Positions 33,804 to 42,532 are shown, counted from the first letter of the stretch. The stretch is 64,000 nucleotides of DNA from Venatoribacter pacificus (GCF_025318105.1 NZ_JAOANI010000029.1:62001-126000), one strand, 5' to 3'. Notes: generated from the letters alone by a model not told the origin. A program made the numbers and translations.

Positions 33804-36092
33804 TCAGGCCTGCTCCGTCACCTTTACCTCTTCGCGCAATTCCAGTGCAACCGCCACCATCGCTTCCAGCGCCGGAATCACTTCTTCCCAGCGGCGGGTT
33901 TTCAGACCGCAATCCGGGTTTACCCAAAGATTTTCTGGCGCAACCACCGCCAGCGAGTCACGCAAAATAGCGAGCATTGCTTCAGCCGCCGGAATATTCG
34001 GACTGTGAATATCGTAAACCCCCGGGCCAATACCATTGTTGTACGGTGAGCTTTGCAGTGTTGCGAGTAATTTACTGGCCGAGCGCGCGGTTTCCAGCGT
34101 AATTACATCAGCGTCCATGCCCTGAATCGCCGGCAGAATATCGTCGAAGTCGGCGTAACACATATGGGTATGAATCTGCGTATCGGCGGCGACGCCGGTT
34201 ACGCTGAAGCGGAAACTGTTCACCGCCCATTGCAGATACTGCTGATGCGCCGCTTTACGCAGTGGCAGACCTTCACGCAACGCCGGTTCATCCACCTGAA
34301 TTATGCGGATACCGGCACGCTCCAGATCCTGCACTTCATCACGCAGCACGGCCGCCAGCTGATACGCCGTGGCCGACCAGGGTTGGTCATCGCGCACAAA
34401 CGCCCATTTTAAAATGGTGACCGGCCCGGTAAGCATGCCTTTCATACGTTTATCGGTCTGGCTCTGGGCAAATTCGCTCCAGCGCACGGTCATTGGCTGC
34501 GGACGCTCAATATCGCCATAAATAATCGGCGGTTTAACGCAACGCGAGCCGTAACTCTGTACCCAGCCATTGGCCGATACCGCAACGCCCTCCAGTTGCT
34601 CGCCAAAATATTCCACCATGTCATTACGCTCGGCTTCACCGTGCACCAGCACATCCAGACCTATCTGTTCCTGCACGCGGATGGCATGAACGATTTCGGC
34701 TTTTAAACCGTCTTCGTATTCTGCCAGCGTCAGCTCGCCCTGTTTAAAACGACGACGTAACTGGCGAATACCGCTGGTCTGCGGAAAAGAGCCAATGGTG
34801 GTGGTTGGGAACAGCGGTAATTTTAATAATTGCTGTTGCAGGACAGCGCGCTCGCTAAAAGGCAAATCCCGCTGCCAGTCGAACGCGGCGGCATCGGCAG
34901 CCCGTTGCTTCACCGCGGCTTTATGCACCGCCGTTGAGGTGCGGCGCGCCTGAATGGCATTCGCCTGTGCCTGCCAGGTCGCAGAACTGAGCACGTCACT
35001 GTTATTTAACGCATCTCGCAGTAAGACGCCCTCTTCCAGTTTTTGCTGAGCAAACGCCAGCCACTGGCCAACACCATCCGGCAACTGACTTTCGCTGGCT
35101 GCATCGTAGGGCACATGCAGCAATGAACAGGAGGTGCCCAGCCACAAACGCTCGCCCAGTTGCTGCTTTGCTTCCAGCAGGGATTCACGGATGGCGTTTA
35201 AATCGGAGCGCCAGATATTGCGTCCATCAATAACACCGACCGACAGCACTTTATACGGCCCGATACGATCAAGCGCCGGGGTCAGCTGTTCCGGTGCACT
35301 GACCAGATCCAGATGCACGCCCTGCACCGGCAGATTCAGCGCCAGGCTGAGGTTATCTTCCAGACCGTTAAAATAGGTGGTGAGCAGCAGATTCAGGCCA
35401 TTATTACGCAGGGTGTGATACGCCGGTTCAAACGCCTGCGCCCAGTCCGACGGTAAATCGAGGGCTAAAATCGGCTCATCCAATTGCAGCCAGTCGACGC
35501 CTTCGGCTTTTAACAGTGCAAATAATTCGGAATACAGCGGCAATAATTTAGGCAGCAGATTCAGACGATTGCTGTTATCCAGACTTTTGCCCAGATACAG
35601 ATAACTCAGAGGCCCCAGTACCACCGCTTTTACTTTCGGATACACCGCCCGCGCCGCGCGGATTTCTTCCAGCAGTAATTCCGGCTGCAGGCGGAATTCA
35701 TCCTCTGCCCGGCACTCCGGCACCAGATAGTGATAATTGGTATCGAACCACTTGGTCATTTCGCTGGCATGGCTGGTACAGCCACAAGGGGTACGGCCAC
35801 GGGCCGCCAGAAACAGCTGGTTCAGCGCATCGTCGCCATGACGCGCGCGCTCTGGCAGGTGGCCAAACAGATAGCTGGTATTGAGCACATGGTCGTAAAG
35901 GGCAAAGTCACCGGCGGTAATAAAATCGGCACCCGCCTGCAGCTGACGTTGCCAGTTAGCCAGACGCTGGCTATGTGCCACATCCAGCAGTTCCTGCTGT
36001 GTGCTGTTACCGGCCCAGAACGATTCCAGCGCCCATTTGAGTTCGCGTTGCTGACCGACACGCGGAAAGCCAAGAGTATGAAAAAGTGTCAT
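33804..36092 (-). CDS. metE: Cobalamin-independent methionine synthase
   Basis: A 762-residue enzyme that transfers the methyl group of 5-methyltetrahydropteroyl-triglutamate to homocysteine, the last step of methionine synthesis. Two (beta/alpha)8 barrels: the N-terminal one starts LGFPRVGQQRELKWALESFW, the C-terminal one starts near FPTTTIGSFPQT. Zinc ligands are visible as His643 and Cys645 (HTHMCYADFDDI) and Cys728 (NPDCGLKTRRWEE), almost the same positions as in E. coli (641, 643, 726). ATG 36092. No metR gene is adjacent, but a MetR-type box lies just upstream. Confidence 0.97.
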   Translation of the reverse strand: MTLFHTLGFPRVGQQRELKWALESFWAGNSTQQELLDVAHSQRLANWQRQLQAGADFITAGDFALYDHVLNTSYLFGHLPERARHGDDALNQLFLAARGRTPCGCTSHASEMTKWFDTNYHYLVPECRAEDEFRLQPELLLEEIRAARAVYPKVKAVVLGPLSYLYLGKSLDNSNRLNLLPKLLPLYSELFALLKAEGVDWLQLDEPILALDLPSDWAQAFEPAYHTLRNNGLNLLLTTYFNGLEDNLSLALNLPVQGVHLDLVSAPEQLTPALDRIGPYKVLSVGVIDGRNIWRSDLNAIRESLLEAKQQLGERLWLGTSCSLLHVPYDAASESQLPDGVGQWLAFAQQKLEEGVLLRDALNNSDVLSSATWQAQANAIQARRTSTAVHKAAVKQRAADAAAFDWQRDLPFSERAVLQQQLLKLPLFPTTTIGSFPQTSGIRQLRRRFKQGELTLAEYEDGLKAEIVHAIRVQEQIGLDVLVHGEAERNDMVEYFGEQLEGVAVSANGWVQSYGSRCVKPPIIYGDIERPQPMTVRWSEFAQSQTDKRMKGMLTGPVTILKWAFVRDDQPWSATAYQLAAVLRDEVQDLERAGIRIIQVDEPALREGLPLRKAAHQQYLQWAVNSFRFSVTGVAADTQIHTHMCYADFDDILPAIQGMDADVITLETARSASKLLATLQSSPYNNGIGPGVYDIHSPNIPAAEAMLAILRDSLAVVAPENLWVNPDCGLKTRRWEEVIPALEAMVAVALELREEVKVTEQA

Positions 36093-36109
36093 CGTAATAT
36101 CTCAATGAT

Positions 36110-36122
36110 TGAATGATTTTCA
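36110..36122. promoter_or_regulatory. Candidate MetR box upstream of metE
   Basis: TGAATGATTTTCA fits the MetR consensus TGAA-N5-TTCA exactly. It lies 18 bases before the metE start codon, closer than in E. coli, so it may act within the 5' untranslated region or the start of transcription may be very near. Confidence 0.5.
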
Positions 36123-36176
36123 CATTCTGGCCAAATTCAATCATGAGATAAAACGATGATTTCTAATACAAAGTTG

Positions 36177-36197
36177 AATTTATCTAATAGATAAATT
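36177..36197. promoter_or_regulatory. 21-bp AT-rich palindrome in the metE upstream region
   Basis: AATTTATCTA-a-TAGATAAATT, perfect 10-bp arms with a one-base centre, 85-105 bases ahead of metE and just after the DUF3833 gene. Operator or weak hairpin; the regulator is unknown. Confidence 0.45.
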
Positions 36198-36205
36198 AAT
36201 CAGTG

Positions 36206-36838
36206 TCATCCCTTCCGTGCAGGCAAACACTCATAACCGGCGGGTACTTTGCGCATCACCAGCAGCACCTGGCCGACATGAATCCCCCATTTGCTCATGC
36301 GGGTTTCGTTAATCACCACGCCATCGGCGACCTGAAACATCCAGTCGTCCATATCCAGATCAAGGGTATCGCCGGGCTTGCCATAACGCAGGGTATAGGC
36401 CATCTGAATGCTGTTACCGGCATGCTTCATGGTGGTCGGCTGCGGGACATCCGTGGCGCTGGCGTGATAACCGCCGCTGCCGTTGGGCGTCAGTGTCCAG
36501 ACGCGGGTTTCCTCAACGGCTTCCGCGCCGGGCTCATCATAGAAGTAAAAAACTTCATCAAGGGTGCCGGTTTCAGAGCCGTTACCCTGATCTTCCCAGC
36601 TGGCAAGAATACGGGCATTAAACTGGCGGATCTGCTTACCGGAACGGTCACGCACCACCCCGTCGGCACAGATGGTGCCGTCAAAAAAGGTGCGCGGATC
36701 CAGCGCCGGAGCACGCCCGGCGTATTCCTCAACCTGCACACTGGCGCAGCCTGTTAACAGAGCACTGGCGGCCAGCAACAGACTGACAGAAAACAACCCA
36801 CGAGCGGCCGCAACGGGGCGAAAAGTCGTTAAATTCAT
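36206..36838 (-). CDS. DUF3833 family lipoprotein
   Basis: A 210-residue lipoprotein of the DUF3833 type. The signal peptide ends at LLTGC (Cys31). The DUF3833 body has RTFFDGTICADGVVRDRSGKQIRQFNARI, then WEDQGNGSETGTLDEVFYFYD and LDMDDWMFQVADGVVINETRMSKWGIHVGQVLLVMRK. The biochemical role is not known. In other bacteria such genes often lie in light- or stress-responsive clusters; that is background knowledge. ATG 36838 has AGGAGG ahead; the longer frame from 36979 overlaps the promoter. Its promoter region has a set of TATACA/TGTACA motifs. Confidence 0.82.
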   Translation of the reverse strand: MNLTTFRPVAAARGLFSVSLLLAASALLTGCASVQVEEYAGRAPALDPRTFFDGTICADGVVRDRSGKQIRQFNARILASWEDQGNGSETGTLDEVFYFYDEPGAEAVEETRVWTLTPNGSGGYHASATDVPQPTTMKHAGNSIQMAYTLRYGKPGDTLDLDMDDWMFQVADGVVINETRMSKWGIHVGQVLLVMRKVPAGYECLPARKG

Positions 36839-36855
36839 AAAGCCTCCTGAAAACC

Positions 36856-36894
36856 TATACAAATTATTGTACAGAATTATACAAAGTGGTATAG
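36856..36894. promoter_or_regulatory. Operator-like cluster of TATACA/TGTACA half-sites
   Basis: TATACA (36856-36861), TGTACA (36868-36873), TATACA (36878-36883) and a closing GTATAG (36889-36894) in a 39-base block bounded by CCTATAC and GTATAGG. The block sits directly upstream of the DUF3833 lipoprotein and 83 bases ahead of the divergent methyltransferase. Such half-sites are used by some MerR-type regulators; the actual regulator is unknown. Confidence 0.5.
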
Positions 36895-36977
36895 GTAGCA
36901 ATAGCTCAATTCTGTTGCGGCTGATAAAAAACCCAGTAGACTGGCGCTCAACATAGTCTGTCAAAGCGCTTTCTATC

Positions 36978-37619
36978 ATGCCCCGCCTCGAAATCTTCGC
37001 CGAAGATCATATGCAGTATGCCTACGGCATTTACCTTTTTACCGCGAAACACCCTCTGGTCCGCAAACTGAAAAAAGTGGCTAAGCCAAGCGTCCATGGC
37101 CATAAAACCTGGTCGTCCAGTTTTCTGCTGATGGACTGGCTGAGCAGTAATCCGCTGGCGAAAAACAGCCGGGTGCTGGAGCTTGGCTGTGGCTGGGGAC
37201 CGGCGGCGGTCTACTGTGCCAGCCAGCAACAGGCCAAAGTGACCGGTCTGGACGTGGACGACAGCGTGTTTCCATACCTGGATATGGTCGCTGCGGCAAA
37301 CGACGCCAAAGTACGCCCGTTGCATGCATCCTTTAACGATATGAAAGGTCAGAATCTGGCGAAATTCGATTGTATTATCGGTGCGGATATCTGCTTCTGG
37401 GATGAAATGGTCGGAGACTTACTGCGCTTGTTTAAACGGGCTAAAAAAGCCGGGGTTAAGCAGATTATTCTGGCCGATCCGGGACGCTCGACCTTCGATG
37501 AATTAAGCAGTAGCTGCGAAAAACTCTGGCCTGCGGCTTTTACCTACGAGCACTGGTTTGCCCTTGAGCCGAACCGTTTTGAAGGCCGGTTGATGATTCT
37601 GGATTTCACCAAACTGTAA
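36978..37619 (+). CDS. Class I SAM-dependent methyltransferase
   Basis: A 213-residue cytoplasmic enzyme with a Rossmann fold. Motif I is VLELGCGWGPAAVYCA, the acidic motif II is VTGLDVDD, and the post-I region contains FDCIIGADICFWDEM. The layout (HGHKTWSSSFLLMDWL before motif I) resembles the METTL/lysine-methyltransferase type (PF10294-like). The target could be a protein lysine, but that is inference. ATG 36978. It is divergent from the DUF3833 gene and ends at a strong bidirectional terminator. Confidence 0.78.
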   Translation: MPRLEIFAEDHMQYAYGIYLFTAKHPLVRKLKKVAKPSVHGHKTWSSSFLLMDWLSSNPLAKNSRVLELGCGWGPAAVYCASQQQAKVTGLDVDDSVFPYLDMVAAANDAKVRPLHASFNDMKGQNLAKFDCIIGADICFWDEMVGDLLRLFKRAKKAGVKQIILADPGRSTFDELSSSCEKLWPAAFTYEHWFALEPNRFEGRLMILDFTKL

Positions 37620-37634
37620 GCACCATGCAAGGCA

Positions 37635-37674
37635 TAAAAAACGCCGCACTAACAATGTTAGTGCGGCGTTTTTA
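37635..37674. terminator. Bidirectional terminator between the methyltransferase and permease genes
   Basis: AAAAACGCCGCACTAACA / TGTTAGTGCGGCGTTTTT type stem, very stable, with A and T runs on opposite sides. It serves both convergent genes. Confidence 0.88.
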
Positions 37675-37689
37675 TTTACAGCGAACTCA

Positions 37690-39009
37690 CTACACTCCGA
37701 CCGTATTCATCAGCCAGCCAATCAGCAGTACCTGCGGCACGGTAATCAGCGGTAAAAACAGCGCGATCTTCCAGCTTCTGGTAGTGTTCTGCAGCGCCAT
37801 TATTTCAGTGTAATCGGTGGCGGCTCCGGCCATCAGAAAAGTAAACGCATTACCCGGTGCCGCCGCGCGGTTAAATAAATCGGCGGCAATCGGACTGGAA
37901 CCTTCAGAGCAGACTTCAATAATGGTGGTAACCAGTAACGTCATCAGCAGACCGGTAAAGCTGGCACCAAACCAGATGCCGAAACTGTCTTCCGGCACAA
38001 AGGCACGCACCAGGGCAATTAATACCACGCCAAAAAATACCCAGCGCAACACCATTTTGGATTCTTTAAAGCCCTGCCAGAACATTCTTAATAATGACGG
38101 TACTGACCAGTCATTCTCTTTCCAGGTACTTTTCAGCGTTGGCATAAAAGCCACCTGCTGAAATTCGCCCTGATTCGGGTTGGCTGGCAAAGTGCCGCGC
38201 TCAACCAGTCGATCAAAAATCCAGCCGCTGACCCAGGCAATCAATAACGATGCCACGATAAACAGCAGCGTCCATTTCAGACCGATCAGGCCGACCAGAA
38301 TTAACGTCAGAGTTAATGAATTCCACGGGCTGGCAATCAGGAAAGCCATCACCTGACCAATACTGGCACCACGTTCATACAGCTTCATCGCCACCATTAA
38401 GATGCCGTGGTTACACAGGTCGAGCATTAAACCGGCCAGCGTTGCGCGGAATAAACCCCGTTTGGTGCCGCCTTTGCCCAGCACCGACATCACCAGCTCG
38501 CGCGGAATCCGTCCCAGTAATCCGACAAAGAACGACGCGGTAAGAATCCCCCACCACATGGCGTTAACCATTTCATAGGAGGTATGCAGCATCACACCCA
38601 GCCAGGGCAGGCTGCTGTCCGGCTGATGACCCAGCAATAAAAAGCCGATATAACCCAGTACCACAAAACTGCCGCAGCCCCATAAAATCCAGTCGATGCG
38701 GCCTTTTTCTGCCGGCGGACAACAGCCACCTGGTTCACCGCTTTCTGTGCCACAGGAAGTCGCTACAGCGGATGTTTTCGTAGTGCCGCAACACGACCCC
38801 TCAGTTACTTTCTCTGCAGCGTCTTTTATTTCAGGAGCACAACATGAGGCAGGCTTTGCCGCTGCGGATGTTTTCGCACTGCCGCAGCACGAACTCTCAG
38901 CTGCTTTCGTTTCAGTTTCTTTCGTCTCAGTTGCACAGCAAGAGCCCTGTTCAACTTGCTTTGATTCTTTCTCACTGCCGCAGCAGCTCTTGCGTTCTGT
39001 ATCAGTCAT
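37690..39009 (-). CDS. Permease (DUF318/ArsP type) with N-terminal cysteine-pair repeats
   Basis: A 439-residue inner-membrane permease of the DUF318 type, the family of the organoarsenical exporter ArsP. Eight or more helices start near residue 110. Conserved patterns include SPWNSLTLTLILVGLIG and EVCSEGSSPIAADLFNRA. The cytoplasmic N-terminus (~1-100) is a low-complexity tail with cysteine pairs at about residues 9-10, 24-25, 41-42, 56-57, 73-74 and 96-97, plus Cys86: thirteen cysteines in SCCG/SCCA units. This suggests binding of a thiophilic metal(loid). ATG 39009 (GGGGAG upstream) overlaps the end of the MerR gene by eight bases. The substrate is unproven. Confidence 0.83.
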   Translation of the reverse strand: MTDTERKSCCGSEKESKQVEQGSCCATETKETETKAAESSCCGSAKTSAAAKPASCCAPEIKDAAEKVTEGSCCGTTKTSAVATSCGTESGEPGGCCPPAEKGRIDWILWGCGSFVVLGYIGFLLLGHQPDSSLPWLGVMLHTSYEMVNAMWWGILTASFFVGLLGRIPRELVMSVLGKGGTKRGLFRATLAGLMLDLCNHGILMVAMKLYERGASIGQVMAFLIASPWNSLTLTLILVGLIGLKWTLLFIVASLLIAWVSGWIFDRLVERGTLPANPNQGEFQQVAFMPTLKSTWKENDWSVPSLLRMFWQGFKESKMVLRWVFFGVVLIALVRAFVPEDSFGIWFGASFTGLLMTLLVTTIIEVCSEGSSPIAADLFNRAAAPGNAFTFLMAGAATDYTEIMALQNTTRSWKIALFLPLITVPQVLLIGWLMNTVGV

Positions 39010-39448
39010 GCTGAAATTCTCCCCGACTTCCACAACGTTCACTCAGGTGCACATCGGCACCTTCAATCAAATGGCAGATGTGCTCTCCGCAGGGAACACA
39101 ATCAGGTTGCTCTGCCCACTGCTCAACCGCCCGCTCCATCCGTTCTACCAGTGCCTGCATGGCCGCCAGTTTGGCTCTTGCCTCTGACAGGCGGGGCTCA
39201 ATCAGCTGACGCACCGTAGGACAAGGCGATTCCCCCTGCTCTGCCGCCTGCAGCATGGTGTGGATATCATCGAGGGTAAACCCCAGATCCCGCGCCTGCA
39301 GAATAAAGCGCAGACGCTTGTGTTCTGCCGCGGTAAAACGATGGTAGCCACTGTCATCCTTCACCGGATTGAGTAGGCCAATCCGTACGTAATGGCGAAT
39401 GGTATTGGCATTCACCTGCTCGCGCCTGGCCAGTTCCAGAACCCGCAT
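39002..39448 (-). CDS. MerR family metal-responsive regulator
   Basis: A 148-residue regulator with an N-terminal winged-helix domain (MRVLELARREQVNANTIRHYVRIGLL), a dimerisation coiled coil and a C-terminal metal loop. Cys76 at the helix start and Cys117, Cys120 and Cys125 near the end match the ligand layout of ZntR/CadR/PbrR-like sensors. It is the first gene of a two-gene operon with the Cys-rich permease, and the promoter upstream has the stretched MerR spacer, so it should control its own operon. The metal (Zn, Cd, Pb or an arsenical) cannot be read from sequence. Confidence 0.88.
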   Translation of the reverse strand: MRVLELARREQVNANTIRHYVRIGLLNPVKDDSGYHRFTAAEHKRLRFILQARDLGFTLDDIHTMLQAAEQGESPCPTVRQLIEPRLSEARAKLAAMQALVERMERAVEQWAEQPDCVPCGEHICHLIEGADVHLSERCGSRGEFQHD

Positions 39449-39485
39449 ATCCCCTCCTGATCACAGCGTATGACTCAATAAGCGC

Positions 39486-39516
39486 AGCTTAAACCTTCGA
39501 GTTACTCGCAGGTCAA
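39486..39516 (-). promoter_or_regulatory. MerR-type promoter with 19-base spacer and operator dyad
   Basis: On the minus strand, the -35 is TTGACC (39516-39511) and the -10 is TAAGCT (39491-39486), separated by 19 bases, longer than the usual 17. The spacer holds the dyad ACCTGCGAGT/ACTCGAAGGT (nine of ten pairs). It closely resembles the E. coli copA promoter. Confidence 0.82.
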
Positions 39517-39762
39517 GTCCTGTTTTCAGCCGCTTTCCGGTATTTGTCCCCCCATAACCGCATACAGATCAGAATACGCGCGGAAAAACGCCGATTTACG
39601 CTTTTTATACATCAGCTTCGGCTATGCTTTGAGATAAGGAAAACCCAGAAAGCCAAGGCCATGGTTCTGTTTACCACAGACCAACCTTTTGAGCTTTTTG
39701 CATGCCGAAAAAGATACTGTCCGGGCGATAGCGCGCTGAACGGACAACCAGACAGAGAACCT

Positions 39763-41340
39763 ATGCTTTCAATCCGTCAGTTGTTTCTTTTCCTTTCAGT
39801 CATCTTCATTGCCCTGCTGTTTGTTGGGTTACTGCTGGTGCGTTGGTTTTGGTTTTATCCGGCAGAGTTGGATGTCGCCCTTAAGACGCAAAGGAACGAA
39901 ATCCTGAGCCTGAACAGCGTGCTCAATTTGCAGAGAGAAAATCTGGAAGCGTTTGCCGTGGATTATGCCTATTGGGATGACACCTGGAATTACAGCCAGG
40001 TCCCCGACAGCAAATTCACAGATACCAATTTCACCGATACCACCTTTACGTCACTGAAATTATCCGGGGTGCTGATGCTCAATGCACAGCGTGAGCCGCT
40101 GTTTAATCTGGAATACAACGATCAGAAATCTCTGGTTAAAGCCGACAGCGGCCATTTACTGCGCTGGCTGAAAAACGGTCATAATGAATATCTGCAAAAT
40201 CATCCGGCAACATTGTTTCAAAGGATTAATGACCAGCCTCATTTATTAGCATTAAGCCCGATTATGCACTCGGATAGCAGTGGTCCACAGCAGGGCTGGC
40301 TGATTTTCTTCCAGCATCTGGACGATGATTTACTTGAAACCTGGAGCCGGATTACCCGTATTCCACTGCTACAGATTGATGTCCCGTCTGATCCCATCAA
40401 CTTGCTGACCCCTCCTCTGCAGGTCAGTCCCAGCAATGACCGTTGCCTGATATCCCCCGACGAACAACCGGTATTCTGCTTCCGCATTTATCATCAACAA
40501 GCGATTCCGAATTTTCTGACCAGTACCGTGCTGACAACATTCCTGCTGATTGCGTTAATTCCAACCGGTATTTTTCTCATTCTGGTGCATTTGCTGATCA
40601 CCCCCATCCGCAAGGCGACCGAGCTTTTACAACTGAATAACAGGGACGGCATGCTGCGGCCGGTACTGTTTACCACACCGATCCGCATCCGCGAGCTGCG
40701 GCAGTTGCGCGACACATACAATCAGCTGGTGCATACCGCTCGCCAGCAACAGGCGCGGCTGGAGCAGCTGTCGAACACTGACCGTCTGACCAATATTCCT
40801 AACCGCCGCGCCTTTGATGAGGCGCTGGAAAGCACCTGGCGGCGCCTGCAACGTCACACCCAATCCGCGGCCTTAATTCTGGTGGATATCGATTACTTTA
40901 AGCGCTTTAACGATCACTACGGCCATCAGGCCGGTGATGATGCATTGCATCGGGTTGCTCAGGCTTTAAAAGGCTGTGCCAAACGTACCGATGAAATGGC
41001 TGCACGTTTTGGCGGCGAAGAGTTTGCACTGATTTTATATATTGATGATGCCAACAATCTGGATGCTGTCAGGCACAGAATCAGCGAAAGTATCCGTGCG
41101 CTGGATATCCATCACAACCATTCATCCGTCAGCAAACAGCTGACCATCAGTTTTGGTATTGCCTGGATCCGCGAGTCTGGCCCGTGGCTGGAAAATATGA
41201 CGAAAGAGGAATGGCTGAGGGCGGCAGATTCCGCCCTGTATGAAGCCAAAGCATCCGGGCGCAACTGCAATATGCTGCAGATGATCAGCCCGGATATTCC
41301 TTTTACAGAGTCACCTGTATGGCAGCAATTACACGATTAG
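39763..41340 (+). CDS. Diguanylate cyclase with CHASE4 sensor domain
   Basis: A 525-residue membrane enzyme predicted to make cyclic di-GMP. A first membrane helix (residues ~6-30), a periplasmic CHASE4-type domain (~35-240; FAVDYAYWDDTWNY), a second helix (~250-275), a HAMP-like linker and a GGDEF domain follow. The active motif is GGEEF at residues 417-421. The inhibitory I-site is altered to RTDE (RxxE in place of RxxD), so product inhibition may be weaker. ATG 39763 is chosen because it leads straight into the first helix; the open frame extends to 39544. Its 3' end overlaps purT by 38 bases, tail to tail. Confidence 0.88.
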   Translation: MLSIRQLFLFLSVIFIALLFVGLLLVRWFWFYPAELDVALKTQRNEILSLNSVLNLQRENLEAFAVDYAYWDDTWNYSQVPDSKFTDTNFTDTTFTSLKLSGVLMLNAQREPLFNLEYNDQKSLVKADSGHLLRWLKNGHNEYLQNHPATLFQRINDQPHLLALSPIMHSDSSGPQQGWLIFFQHLDDDLLETWSRITRIPLLQIDVPSDPINLLTPPLQVSPSNDRCLISPDEQPVFCFRIYHQQAIPNFLTSTVLTTFLLIALIPTGIFLILVHLLITPIRKATELLQLNNRDGMLRPVLFTTPIRIRELRQLRDTYNQLVHTARQQQARLEQLSNTDRLTNIPNRRAFDEALESTWRRLQRHTQSAALILVDIDYFKRFNDHYGHQAGDDALHRVAQALKGCAKRTDEMAARFGGEEFALILYIDDANNLDAVRHRISESIRALDIHHNHSSVSKQLTISFGIAWIRESGPWLENMTKEEWLRAADSALYEAKASGRNCNMLQMISPDIPFTESPVWQQLHD

Positions 41341-42511
41341 CTTTATCTTTGGCGGCATCAATACTCTCACCTCGGGCAAGAGCCACGCCCAGGCGACGCT
41401 TACCGGAAACCTCCGGTTTACCAAACAAACGCAGCTGAGTATGTATTTCGGCCAGCGCTTTATCGAGGCCGGAATACTGCATCGAAGACGACTCCCCCGC
41501 CACCAGTAATACAGAAGATGCCGATGGGCCGTGCTGCTGAATATTCGGAATCGGCAGCCCCAGAATCGCCCGTGCGTGCAGTGCAAACTCGGACAGATCC
41601 TGTGAAATCAACGTCACCAGTCCGGTATCGTGCGGACGCGGTGAGACTTCACTGAAGATAACCTCATCCCCCTTCACAAACAGCTCTACGCCAAACAATC
41701 CCAGCCCGCCCAGATCGTCAGTGACGACTTTAGCAATCTGCTGTGCTTTGACCAGTGCCGCTGCGGTCATGGCCTGTGGCTGCCAGGATTCCTGATAATC
41801 ACCGTCTTCCTGACGATGACCAATCGGTTCGCAGAAACTGGTAACGGTATTGCCTGACGCGTCTTTATGACGAATGGTCAGCAAAGTGATTTCAAAATCA
41901 AAATCGACAAAACCTTCAACAATCACCTTGCCCTTTCCGGCACGGCCGCCTTCCTGCGCATAAGCCCAGGCACGAGCCAGCTGCTCTGGCTCACGAACAA
42001 AGCTCTGGCCTTTGCCGGAAGAGCTCATGATCGGCTTCACCAGACACGGCAGACCAATGATTTCCACCGCTTTAAGGAAATCCGTTTCGTTATCGGCAAA
42101 CTGATAACTGGACGTCGGCACTTTGAGTGTTTCCGCCGCCAGACGACGGATACCTTCACGGTTCATGGTCAGCTGGGTCGCACGGGCGGTGGGAATAATC
42201 TGCACACCTTCCTGCTCCAGCTCGGCCAGAGTTGCGGTGGCAATGGCTTCAATTTCAGGCACCACCAGATGCGGTTTTTCCTGTTCGATGACCGCACGCA
42301 GCGCCGCCCCATCCAGCATATTCAGTACGTGGCTGCGATCGGCCACTTGCATGGCGGGGGCATTGGCGTAACGGTCGGCGGCAATTACTTCGCAGCCCAG
42401 ACGCTGTAATTCAATCGCAACTTCTTTGCCCAGCTCGCCGGCGCCGCACAGCAGCACGCGGGTGGCCGTCGGAGAAAAAGGGGTTCCCAGTGTTGTCATG
42501 GTATTGTCCAT
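41303..42511 (-). CDS. purT: Formate-dependent phosphoribosylglycinamide formyltransferase
   Basis: A 402-residue ATP-grasp enzyme for the third step of purine synthesis, converting GAR to formyl-GAR with formate and ATP. It is very similar to E. coli PurT: VLLCGAGELGKEVAIELQRLG, HVLNMLDG, LTMNREGIRRLAAE, IMSSSGKGQSFV, GHRQEDGDYQESWQPQ and FSEVSPRPHDTGLVTLISQDLSEFALH. ATG 42511 or 42499 may be the start; the second aligns with the E. coli N-terminus (MTLLGT). It ends inside the 3' end of the convergent cyclase gene. Confidence 0.97.
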   Translation of the reverse strand: MDNTMTTLGTPFSPTATRVLLCGAGELGKEVAIELQRLGCEVIAADRYANAPAMQVADRSHVLNMLDGAALRAVIEQEKPHLVVPEIEAIATATLAELEQEGVQIIPTARATQLTMNREGIRRLAAETLKVPTSSYQFADNETDFLKAVEIIGLPCLVKPIMSSSGKGQSFVREPEQLARAWAYAQEGGRAGKGKVIVEGFVDFDFEITLLTIRHKDASGNTVTSFCEPIGHRQEDGDYQESWQPQAMTAAALVKAQQIAKVVTDDLGGLGLFGVELFVKGDEVIFSEVSPRPHDTGLVTLISQDLSEFALHARAILGLPIPNIQQHGPSASSVLLVAGESSSMQYSGLDKALAEIHTQLRLFGKPEVSGKRRLGVALARGESIDAAKDKANRVIAAIQVTL

Positions 42512-42532
42512 CAGAAAGAAAGAGGTAGCCGG

